Shown: in pieces, positions 18,239-25,783 of the stretch | Numbering within the stretch: the stretch's first letter is position 1 | Layout of the letters: each line of letters opens with the position of its first letter | Origin: DATHBD01 sp035296325 | Lineage (GTDB): Bacteria > Actinomycetota > Actinomycetes > Mycobacteriales > Micromonosporaceae | Length of the DNA: 64,000 nt | Reading direction: 5' to 3' | Assembly: GCA_035296325.1 (NCBI GenBank) | Contig: DATHBD010000068.1 | Span: forward strand, 1-64,000 | Position numbers and translations under genes: made by a program | Notes under the pieces: model-generated | What the model saw: the letters and a program-made list of their open reading frames with translations, nothing else | Database searches by the model: none | Told to the model about the DNA's origin: nothing

Positions 18239-19108
18239 GTGCGTGGCATCCTCCTGGCCGGCGGGACCGGTTCCCGGCTGTGGCCGATCACCAAAGCGGT
18301 CTCCAAGCAGCTCATGCCGGTGTTCGACAAGCCGATGATCTACTACCCGATGACCACGCTGGTCGCCGCCGGGGTGCGGGAGATGTTGGTGATCACCACC
18401 CCGGAGGACCAGGACGCCTTCCGTCGCCTGCTCAGCGACGGCACGCAGTGGGGCCTGCGGCTGGAGTACGCGGTGCAGCCGCGTCCGGAGGGGATCGCCC
18501 AGGCCTTCCTCCTCGCCGCGGACTTCATCGGCGATCAGCCGGTGGCTCTCGTGCTGGGCGACAACATCTTCCACGGGGTCGGCCTGGGCCGGCAGTTGCG
18601 CGAGCACAGCGATCTGCGCGGCGGGCGCATCTTCGCCTACCCGGTCGCGAACCCGTCCGACTACGGCGTCGTGGAGTTCGGCCCGGACGGCCGGGTGCTC
18701 TCGATCGAGGAGAAGCCGGCGAAGCCCCGCTCCAAGTACGCGGTGCCGGGGTTGTACTTCTACGACAACCGGGTGGTCGACATCGCCCGCGGGCTGCGCC
18801 CCAGCGCCCGCGGCGAGTTGGAGATCACCGGCGTCAACGACGCGTACCTGCAGCGTGATGAGTTGCACGTCACGGTGCTCGATCGGGGTACCGCCTGGCT
18901 GGACACCGGCACCTTCGGCTCACTCGTGCAGGCCGCCGAGTTCGTCCGGGTGATCGAGGAGCGGCAGGGCCTCAAGATCGGATGTATCGAGGAGGCGGCC
19001 TGGCGGGCCGGCCACCTCAGCGACGACGACCTGCGGGCGCTCGCCGGACCGCTGCGCAAGAGCGGCTACGGCGACTACCTGCTCGACCTGCTGGAGTGGG
19101 GCGCGTGA
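18239..19108 (+). CDS. rmlA: Glucose-1-phosphate thymidylyltransferase RmlA
   Basis: Makes dTDP-glucose from dTTP and glucose-1-phosphate, first step of the rhamnose route. The 289-residue protein has GGTGSRL (8-14), then KQLMPVFDKPMIYYP and LVLGDNIFHG, all diagnostic of RmlA. The GTG at 18239 was chosen because the family N-terminus MRGILLAGGTGSR begins there and a -10 box sits 6 bases upstream. The stop overlaps the rmlC GTG start by four bases (GTGA). Confidence 0.95.
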   Translation: MRGILLAGGTGSRLWPITKAVSKQLMPVFDKPMIYYPMTTLVAAGVREMLVITTPEDQDAFRRLLSDGTQWGLRLEYAVQPRPEGIAQAFLLAADFIGDQPVALVLGDNIFHGVGLGRQLREHSDLRGGRIFAYPVANPSDYGVVEFGPDGRVLSIEEKPAKPRSKYAVPGLYFYDNRVVDIARGLRPSARGELEITGVNDAYLQRDELHVTVLDRGTAWLDTGTFGSLVQAAEFVRVIEERQGLKIGCIEEAAWRAGHLSDDDLRALAGPLRKSGYGDYLLDLLEWGA

Positions 19109-19737
19109 AGATCCGGGAGCTGTCCATCGCCGGTGCCTGGGAGATCACCCCGGTGCAGCACGGCGACCCACGCGGGTTGTTCCTGGAGTGGTACCGGTTC
19201 GACCACCTGGCGGCGGCGGTCGGCCACCCGTTGCGCCTGGCACAGGGCAACCTCTCGGTCTCCGCGCGCGGCGTGGTGCGCGGGATCCACTACGCCGATG
19301 TGCCGCCGGGACAGGCGAAGTACGTCACCTGCGTGCGCGGTGCGGTCCTCGACGTCATCGTGGACATCCGGGTTGGCTCGCCGACGTTCGGCCGCTGGGA
19401 GGGTGTACGGCTGGACGACGTCGACCGGCGGGCGGTGTACATCGGCGAAGGGCTCGGGCACGGCTTCTGCGCCCTGACCGACGACGCCACGCTGTCGTAC
19501 CTGTGTTCGGAGACGTTCAACCCCCAGCGGGAACGGGCCGTGCACCCGTTGGACCCGCAGTTGGCGATCGAGTGGCCGGCGTCGGCGCCGCAGCTGTCGG
19601 CGCGCGATGCCGCCGCACCGAGTCTGGCCGACGCCCTCGCCGGCGGGGTGCTGCCGGACGCGGCGGGCTGCCGGGAGTACACCGGGTCGCTCCGCGCCGC
19701 GGAGTGGCGGCCCGCGGAGGAGCGGCCCGCGGAGTAG
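19105..19737 (+). CDS. rmlC: dTDP-4-dehydrorhamnose 3,5-epimerase RmlC
   Basis: Epimerises dTDP-4-keto-6-deoxyglucose at C3 and C5. The 210-residue cupin protein has DPRGLFLEWY near residue 21 and RGVVRGIHY with the catalytic His62, then GFCALTDDATLSYLCS. The GTG start overlaps the rmlA stop by four bases, so translation is coupled. The last roughly 25 residues are charged and repetitive (AEWRPAEERPAE) and extend beyond the family core. Confidence 0.92.
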   Translation: MKIRELSIAGAWEITPVQHGDPRGLFLEWYRFDHLAAAVGHPLRLAQGNLSVSARGVVRGIHYADVPPGQAKYVTCVRGAVLDVIVDIRVGSPTFGRWEGVRLDDVDRRAVYIGEGLGHGFCALTDDATLSYLCSETFNPQRERAVHPLDPQLAIEWPASAPQLSARDAAAPSLADALAGGVLPDAAGCREYTGSLRAAEWRPAEERPAE

Positions 19738-19760
19738 CGCGGGCGGCGGACGTGCGGCGG

Positions 19761-21176
19761 TCAGGCGCGCGGTGCCGGGCTCGCCTGCGCCGCGGGTCGG
19801 TCGGCCGGTCCCGGCTCGGCCGCTCCTGACCGGACCGGTCCTGACCCGGCCGGTCCTGACCCGGCCGGTCCTGACTGGGCCGGTGGGTTCGGCGACCGCA
19901 TCGCCCGGCGCACCGAGAGCGCCATGGCGAGCAGCACCGCGCCGGGGCCGCCGATCGAGGCGAGCGTCGCGGCGGTGATCGGTGTGACCGACGGCCACAA
20001 CGCGATGACCGCGATGGTCACGACCCCAGCGACCCAGCTCACGGTGACCCAGCGGTACCGGCCGAGCGCGATCAACGCGACCTGCACCGGGAAGCTGGTG
20101 GCCAGGGCGATGGTGCCGAGGCTGAGGAGCAGGAAGAGCCGACGCGATGTCGGCGGCCCGGCGAACATGACTTCCGCGAGCGGGGGACCGGTCACTGTGA
20201 TGAAGGCCGCCCACGCCAGCCCCACGCCGACACAGCCCAGCGTGAACAACCGCAGGCGGCGACGCAGGTAACCCATGTCGGCCGCCGCCACCGCGGCGGT
20301 CATGCCGGGCAGCAGCAGGGAGGGCAGCGGACCCATCGCGGTCATCACCATGCGCGCGAGCATGAAGGTGCTGGTGAAGGCGAACACCACGGGCGCGTTG
20401 GCGAGATCCCGGGAGGTCAGGATCAGCTGCGGCAGGTTGGCGACCGCGAAGGTGAGCACGCCGGCAGCAGCGAGCGCGGCCACCCCGGACCCGGTCGCGG
20501 TGCCGGCCGCGGTGCTGGGCGGGGCCGTGGCGGTGGGTGCGCCGCGCCGCCCGCCCCGCAGCCCGCCACGCAGCAGCGCCACCGCACCGGCAATGGCGGC
20601 GAGCCCGAAGGGAAGCACGTAGATCCAACCGAGGCCCCACGCGGGCGGATGCCCGACGAACGCGATCCCCACCAGCATCGCGATGCGGGACAGGCCCTCG
20701 ACGCACCAGGCGACCGCGTAGGCGCCGAACCGCTGCGCCCCGGCGAGCATGCCCCGCACGAGCGTCGCGGCTGCCGATGCGACCAGGCCCGCCACGAGCG
20801 CGACGAACAGGCCCACGTCGCCGCGCAGGGTCCGCGGCACGAGGACCGGGATGGCCGCGCACAGCAGCGCTGCCGTCACGACGACCAGCCGCACCCCGTC
20901 GCCGATGGCCAGCAGGACGACCCGGCGGATGTCCGCACCCGAGGCCAGCGCGAACGCGGTCCGTCGGTTCGTCGCCTGCTCCAGGCCGAGGCAGACCCCG
21001 AGCACGACGGTCGTCACCAGGAAGTAGAACGCAGTCGGAGCGAGGGCGCCCGGGCGGTCATAGAGTCGGCCGACGACGGCGATGAACACATATCCGGAGA
21101 GCGCGACCAGGCCGATCCCGATTGAGCTGCCCACCATCGGCAACGTGCCGCCGGTCGTGAACCTCCGTGCCCGCAC
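19761..21176 (-). CDS. Polysaccharide flippase-like membrane protein (MOP superfamily), copy 2
   Basis: A 471-residue, twelve-helix-type membrane protein, paralogous to the flippase at 5055-6368. Shared motifs include YFLVTTV, GLEQAT and LVRGMLAGAQRF. Its C-terminal tail is low-complexity (repeats of AGSGP type) and is encoded by a 15-bp tandem repeat at 19821-19880. The GTG at 21176 is placed 7 bases behind a TAGGAT -10 box, so it appears to be a leaderless transcript. It lies between rmlC and the second DUF6541-like gene. Confidence 0.75.
   Translation of the reverse strand: MRARRFTTGGTLPMVGSSIGIGLVALSGYVFIAVVGRLYDRPGALAPTAFYFLVTTVVLGVCLGLEQATNRRTAFALASGADIRRVVLLAIGDGVRLVVVTAALLCAAIPVLVPRTLRGDVGLFVALVAGLVASAAATLVRGMLAGAQRFGAYAVAWCVEGLSRIAMLVGIAFVGHPPAWGLGWIYVLPFGLAAIAGAVALLRGGLRGGRRGAPTATAPPSTAAGTATGSGVAALAAAGVLTFAVANLPQLILTSRDLANAPVVFAFTSTFMLARMVMTAMGPLPSLLLPGMTAAVAAADMGYLRRRLRLFTLGCVGVGLAWAAFITVTGPPLAEVMFAGPPTSRRLFLLLSLGTIALATSFPVQVALIALGRYRWVTVSWVAGVVTIAVIALWPSVTPITAATLASIGGPGAVLLAMALSVRRAMRSPNPPAQSGPAGSGPAGSGPVRSGAAEPGPADRPAAQASPAPRA
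19821..19880 (-). repeat. 15-bp tandem repeat in the flippase C-terminal tail
   Basis: Four units of 15 bp; units at 19836-19850 and 19851-19865 are identical, 19866-19880 differs slightly and 19821-19835 is more degenerate. On the coding strand each encodes a five-residue unit such as AGSGP. The repeat keeps the frame, so copy-number change would only alter tail length. Confidence 0.85.
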
Positions 21177-21183
21177 GCCCGTG

Positions 21184-21189
21184 ATCCTA
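21184..21189 (-). promoter_or_regulatory. -10 box TAGGAT of flippase 2 (leaderless-type)
   Basis: TAGGAT on the minus strand ends 7 bases before the GTG at 21176; no ribosome-binding site is present. Confidence 0.55.
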
Positions 21190-21224
21190 TCCGTACGTCG
21201 AAGCGGCAGGGCCCGCGGGCGCCA

Positions 21225-23219
21225 TTACGGCGTCGCGCTGCTGACCTCGTAAATCGACACATCGGGGTTCGCGTAGACCCGGCGCAGACCGGCCACGTCA
21301 TCCAGGTTTTCCAGCCCCGCGTCGAGCTGGCCGGCACCCTGCACCATTCCTTTGCCGGCGATAACATAACGCACCCGGAATTTGGCGATCAGTGGGCGGA
21401 TCCGCGGGTTGTGGTCCATTTCATTGAGATGCTTGGCCAGGTAGTACTCATCGCTGCCCTCGATCGTTCCGAAGTACGTCCATTGCACCGGCTGTACCTT
21501 GCTGAGCGCGTACATCCAGACCGAGCCGTCGCGAACCGCGTTCGCGACCCGCTCGTTCGGACCCACCCGGTCAGCCAGCCACGCGTAGCCGGCGATCTCA
21601 TGGTGGCTGACCACCGGACCGTCCCGGTTGTGCCAATTGAGCCGCTCGGCATTCGCCCTGATGTAGGCCCGGTCCTGCTGGATGGCGAGGACCGCGACCA
21701 TGAGGGCGGCACAGACCGCCGGGAGCACCGGCCAGGTGTCGTGCCGGCCACCGATGCGTCGGGCGACCAGCGACTCCGACCGTTTCGCGACGGTGTAGAA
21801 CAATTCGCCGACCGCCAATGCACCGGCGACCGGCAGCAGCGCGGCGAGCCGCCACGCGTCGTTGTAGAAGGGCCCGGTGACGAGATTGACCAGATCCGTG
21901 TCGTACGCGGCGTCGCCGATGTAGAGGGCGGCGAATCCCACGTAGGCGATCGCGACCCACACCAGCCTGCGATGTGCCAGCATCAGGCCGATGCCGACCA
22001 GCGCCGCCAGCCCGAGGAGCCATCGCGGCACGTACAGCGTGGGGGAGAACGCGAGCGCCTGACCGAACGCCTCGATGGGCGATGCGATCTCGGGCCACCG
22101 GTAGCCAAGGGTGGCCCCCTTGCGGCGGAACGCCGGCAGCAGGGTCGGCGCTGCGAGCAGGAGCAGGACTGCGCCGGTCAGGACGACGGCCGGTACGGTG
22201 GTCCGCCAGCGGACGGCCTCGACCCGCAGGAGCATCGCACAGAGCAGCGCGACGGCGTAGATCCCCACCACGAAGATGAGACTCGGATGCAGGCCGATCA
22301 TGCCCGTGAGCCCGAGCGCCACGCCGACGGGCCCGGCGAGCCCTCTCGGCACCACAAGGTGCCGGGCGAGGGCCAGCAACGCGGGAATGAGGGCCAACGC
22401 CGCGGAGTATGGCCACAGCGGTCCCCGCCACAGCTGGTCGTACGGGAAGGCGTTGAACCAGGTGGACGCGGCGGCGGCAACCGCCACGGCAACCGGCGGC
22501 ATCCGCCAGGCCATGCCCATCGCGGCGATGCCGATCGGCACCACAAGGATGGTCATCAGCGCCGCCAGGTTCAGCAGCGCCGGCATCGCCAGCCCGCCGT
22601 GGTCCAGCAGCAGTGCCAGCAGGGCATGGTAGGTGTTGGGGTAGAAGAAGTCGGTGGCCCCCGCGGAGTTCGCGATCGGCGCCAGGTCCGCCGGTAACGG
22701 GTTGCCATGCTCGGCGATCCATCGCACGGCGTTTGCGTGGAACGGGGAGTCGAAGTCCTGGTTCACCGTTTTCGCGACGTTGTCCACGCCACGTTGGAAC
22801 GTCCGCGCTCCGACCACCAGACCGAGCAGCACACCGACCGCCACCACGAAATGCTCCCGCAGGCGTCGCGGCTCGTCGACGGGCCGATCGGAGCGCGCCG
22901 ACGCCGCGGCGCCATCCTCGCCCCCGACGGGTTGCGCGGTCTCGTCAGCGGTGGCCGCGGGCCGGGTGCGTGCGCGTCGCCGCAGCAGCCATGAGGCGCC
23001 GCCGATGATCAGGACCACGGTCAACACCCACGCGGTGAAGCTCCACGCACTCCATTTCGCGCCGAGGGTGCCGATGACGAATGTGCCGGCAGCGACGGCG
23101 CCGAACGTCAGCAGTGGCCCGCACGCGAGCAGGGTCCATCCCCGCAATCGCAGAGCGAGACCAACAGCGGTGCCGGGCACCCAGAATGCCAGTACCACAA
23201 GCAACACCAGAAACACCAT
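21225..23219 (-). CDS. Large multi-pass membrane protein (DUF6541-like), copy 2
   Basis: The 664-residue protein has many membrane helices then a soluble C-terminal part (ANAVRDGSVWMYALS, KFRVRYVIAGKG). It is a diverged paralogue of the protein at 7339-9372: both start with an outward-facing helix ending WVPGTA/FLPGLL, carry similar central helices and have comparable tails (RYLMVGRLQFW against RYVIAGKGMVQ). Function is probably transfer of a lipid-linked sugar, but no enzyme has been shown. ATG at 23219 follows GAGGA. It ends 48 bases before the flippase 2 promoter region. Confidence 0.72.
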   Translation of the reverse strand: MVFLVLLVVLAFWVPGTAVGLALRLRGWTLLACGPLLTFGAVAAGTFVIGTLGAKWSAWSFTAWVLTVVLIIGGASWLLRRRARTRPAATADETAQPVGGEDGAAASARSDRPVDEPRRLREHFVVAVGVLLGLVVGARTFQRGVDNVAKTVNQDFDSPFHANAVRWIAEHGNPLPADLAPIANSAGATDFFYPNTYHALLALLLDHGGLAMPALLNLAALMTILVVPIGIAAMGMAWRMPPVAVAVAAAASTWFNAFPYDQLWRGPLWPYSAALALIPALLALARHLVVPRGLAGPVGVALGLTGMIGLHPSLIFVVGIYAVALLCAMLLRVEAVRWRTTVPAVVLTGAVLLLLAAPTLLPAFRRKGATLGYRWPEIASPIEAFGQALAFSPTLYVPRWLLGLAALVGIGLMLAHRRLVWVAIAYVGFAALYIGDAAYDTDLVNLVTGPFYNDAWRLAALLPVAGALAVGELFYTVAKRSESLVARRIGGRHDTWPVLPAVCAALMVAVLAIQQDRAYIRANAERLNWHNRDGPVVSHHEIAGYAWLADRVGPNERVANAVRDGSVWMYALSKVQPVQWTYFGTIEGSDEYYLAKHLNEMDHNPRIRPLIAKFRVRYVIAGKGMVQGAGQLDAGLENLDDVAGLRRVYANPDVSIYEVSSATP

Positions 23220-23596
23220 CGAGTCGGGTCCTCAGAAGTCGATCCAGCGCAGGAAATGGCCGTGGACCGATTGGTGAGAGACGCCACGACGCGAGCCACC
23301 CTACCGTGTGTTGCCGCGCAGACCTGGCCCAGACGAAGAGTTACGTTGCGAATTGCGATTGTCACCGTACGTCGTTCCATTCGATACAGGTGTATCCCGA
23401 TGCGCTCGGAGTGCTGCGCCGCACCCGCGGCGCAGCCCGACAATGGCAGTCTTGGATCAAATCCCAAACCGGAAATAACAGCTATATCTCCCCGGCCGCG
23501 GTGCGAAGCCGACAGTCGCGCTGCGCGATGCGGTATGTCGGATCGTGCAGTTCCGGGGCATTGCGGTTGGTCTTAGCGTCTGCAAGGCTTGCCGCC
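23220..23596. other. 377-bp gap, AT-richer than surroundings
   Basis: No convincing reading frame. The sequence is noticeably richer in A and T than its neighbours (for example AAATCCCAAACCGGAAATAA near 23460-23480) and holds no obvious strong hairpin. It lies between the last minus-strand glycan gene and the methyltransferase, at the right end of the island. It may hold promoters for both genes. Confidence 0.6.
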
Positions 23597-24205
23597 GTGA
23601 CGCAGCCGCATTCGAAGCCAGGCACCCATGGGGTCGACTACACCGAACGTCTCCATCGCCTTGGCGGCGCCCGGTGGAAGCGCGTCCTCAATGTCCAGGC
23701 GCCGTATGCCTGGAACATCCGCCGGCTCGGTCTGGGCCTCACCCTCGACGTCGGATGCGGCCTGGGCCGCAACCTCGGCCACCTGGGCGGCAATGGTGTC
23801 GGCGTTGACCACAACCCGAGTTCGATCGCCTCGGCGCGGGCCCGCGGGCTGGAGGCGTACACCACGGAGGAGTTCCTGAACTCCAACCGGGCCAAACCGG
23901 AGACCTTCGATTCGCTCCTCGCCGCGCACCTGCTGGAGCACCTCCCGGCGGAGCAGGCGGTCGAGGTCATCCAGATGTACCTGCCCTATGTCAAGAGCGG
24001 CGGCACCGTCGTGTTCATCACGCCGCAGGAGCGCGGGTACGCCAGCGACGCCACCCACGTGCGGTTCGTCGGATTCGACGAAGCGCGCCAGGTGTGCCGC
24101 GATCTCGGGATGACCGTCACTCGGCAGTACTCCTTCCCGCTGCCCCGGGTCGCCGGCAAGGTGTTCACGCACAACGAATTCCTCACGGTGGCCCGACTTC
24201 CCTGA
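23597..24205 (+). CDS. Class I SAM-dependent methyltransferase
   Basis: A 202-residue methyltransferase with motif I DVGCGLG (residues 51-57) and the acidic SAM-binding stretch, then AAHLLEHL as motif IV. C-terminal HVRFVGFDEARQVCRDLGM fits Rossmann-fold small-molecule or glycan methyltransferases. It is the last gene of the island before pafA and may methylate a sugar, but no substrate can be assigned. Start at GTG 23597 is moderately uncertain; only a weak AAGG lies upstream. Confidence 0.75.
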   Translation: MTQPHSKPGTHGVDYTERLHRLGGARWKRVLNVQAPYAWNIRRLGLGLTLDVGCGLGRNLGHLGGNGVGVDHNPSSIASARARGLEAYTTEEFLNSNRAKPETFDSLLAAHLLEHLPAEQAVEVIQMYLPYVKSGGTVVFITPQERGYASDATHVRFVGFDEARQVCRDLGMTVTRQYSFPLPRVAGKVFTHNEFLTVARLP

Positions 24206-24313
24206 GCCCCGGCCGGGTAGCGCCGCGTCGGCCGGGCGGTGGGCCACGGTCACGTGCCGCGAGTACACGGAATCTCTACGCACCCAATGAAGGCGATCGC
24301 CGCCTACGACGGC

Positions 24314-24319
24314 TAATGT
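24314..24319 (+). promoter_or_regulatory. -10 box TAATGT of pafA (leaderless-type)
   Basis: TAATGT ends 6 bases before the pafA ATG at 24326; there is no Shine-Dalgarno sequence. It implies that pafA has its own promoter, independent of the island. Confidence 0.6.
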
Positions 24320-24325
24320 CGGTGC

Positions 24326-25684
24326 ATGGACCGTCGCATTTTCGGGCTCGAGACGGAGTACGGCGTCACGTGCACCTACCGTGGTCAGCGGCGGCTGAGC
24401 CCGGACGAGGTGGCGCGCTACCTCTTCCGCCGGGTCGTGTCGTGGGGACGTTCCAGCAACGTCTTCCTGCGTAACGGCGCCCGGCTCTATCTGGATGTGG
24501 GCTCGCACCCGGAGTACGCCACGCCGGAGTGCGACTCGGTGCCCGACCTCGTCATGCACGACCGCGCCGGCGAGCGGATCCTCGAGGGCCTGCTGATCGA
24601 CGCGGAGAAGCGGCTGCACGACGAGGGCATCGCCGGCGAGATCTACCTCTTCAAGAACAACACCGACTCCGCCGGCAACTCATACGGCTGCCACGAGAAC
24701 TTCCTGGTGAGCCGGCACGGCGAGTTCGGCCGGCTGGCCGACATCCTGATCCCGTTCCTGGTCACGCGGCAGCTCATCTGCGGGGCGGGCAAGGTGCTGC
24801 AGACCCCCCGCGGCGCGGTGTACTGCCTGTCACAGCGCGCCGAGCACATCTGGGAGGGCGTGTCGAGCGCCACCACCCGGAGCCGGCCGATCATCAACAC
24901 CCGCGACGAGCCGCACGCCGACGCCGAGCGGTACCGGCGGCTGCACGTCATCGTCGGGGACTCCAACATGAACGAGGTCACCACACTGCTCAAGGTGGGC
25001 AGCGCCGACATCGTGCTGCGCATGATCGAGGCCGGGGTGGCGATGCGTGACCTCAGCCTGGAGAACCCGATCCGGGCCATCCGCGAGGTCAGCCACGACA
25101 TCACCGGGCGGCGCAAGGTGCGCCTCGCCAACGGCAAGGAGTGCAGCGCACTCGACATCCAGCAGGAGTACTACGCCAAGGCGACCGAGTTCCTGGAGCG
25201 CCGGGGGATGGACGCCGGGACCAAGCGGGTCCTCGACCTGTGGGGCCGGGTGCTCGCGGCGGTGGAGTCCGACAACCTCGCCGACGTGGAGCGCGAGATC
25301 GACTGGGTGAGCAAGCTGCGGCTGATTGAGGGGTACCAGCGCAAGCACGACATGCCCATGTCGCACCCCCGGGTGGCGCAGCTCGACCTCGCCTACCACG
25401 ACGTGCGGCGCGGCCGGGGGCTGTACGCGCTGATGGAGCGGCGCGGGTCGGTCGACCGGGTCGCCAGCGATGTGGAGATCTTCGAGGCGAAGGAGACGCC
25501 GCCGCAGACCACCCGGGCGCGGCTGCGCGGCGAGTTCATCCGGCACGCCCAGGAGAAGCGGCGCGACTTCACCGTGGACTGGGTGCACCTCAAGCTGAAC
25601 GACCAGGCCCAGCGCACCGTCCTGTGCAAGGACCCGTTCCGGGCGTACGACGAGCGGGTGGACCGGCTCATCGCGAGCATGTAA
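24326..25684 (+). CDS. pafA: Pup-protein ligase PafA
   Basis: ATP-dependent ligase that links the Pup C-terminal glutamate to substrate lysines. The 452-residue protein opens MDRRIFGLETEYG and contains NGARLYLDVGSHPEYATPEC, with Asp57 equivalent to the catalytic Asp. KNNTDSAGNSYGCHENFL and RPIINTRDEPHADA are also conserved. It is homologous to Dop but lacks the insertion of about 35 residues that Dop carries before its corresponding Asp. It is about 19 kb from prcA here, whereas in other actinobacteria the two are much closer. Confidence 0.97.
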   Translation: MDRRIFGLETEYGVTCTYRGQRRLSPDEVARYLFRRVVSWGRSSNVFLRNGARLYLDVGSHPEYATPECDSVPDLVMHDRAGERILEGLLIDAEKRLHDEGIAGEIYLFKNNTDSAGNSYGCHENFLVSRHGEFGRLADILIPFLVTRQLICGAGKVLQTPRGAVYCLSQRAEHIWEGVSSATTRSRPIINTRDEPHADAERYRRLHVIVGDSNMNEVTTLLKVGSADIVLRMIEAGVAMRDLSLENPIRAIREVSHDITGRRKVRLANGKECSALDIQQEYYAKATEFLERRGMDAGTKRVLDLWGRVLAAVESDNLADVEREIDWVSKLRLIEGYQRKHDMPMSHPRVAQLDLAYHDVRRGRGLYALMERRGSVDRVASDVEIFEAKETPPQTTRARLRGEFIRHAQEKRRDFTVDWVHLKLNDQAQRTVLCKDPFRAYDERVDRLIASM

Positions 25685-25783
25685 GCATCGATTGCCAGCT
25701 ATCGACACAGCCCGCCCCGAGCTGATACACAGCTCGTGGCATTCCGGACTCCGCCCGGCATGTCGTCCGGGGAGGGGCATTTC

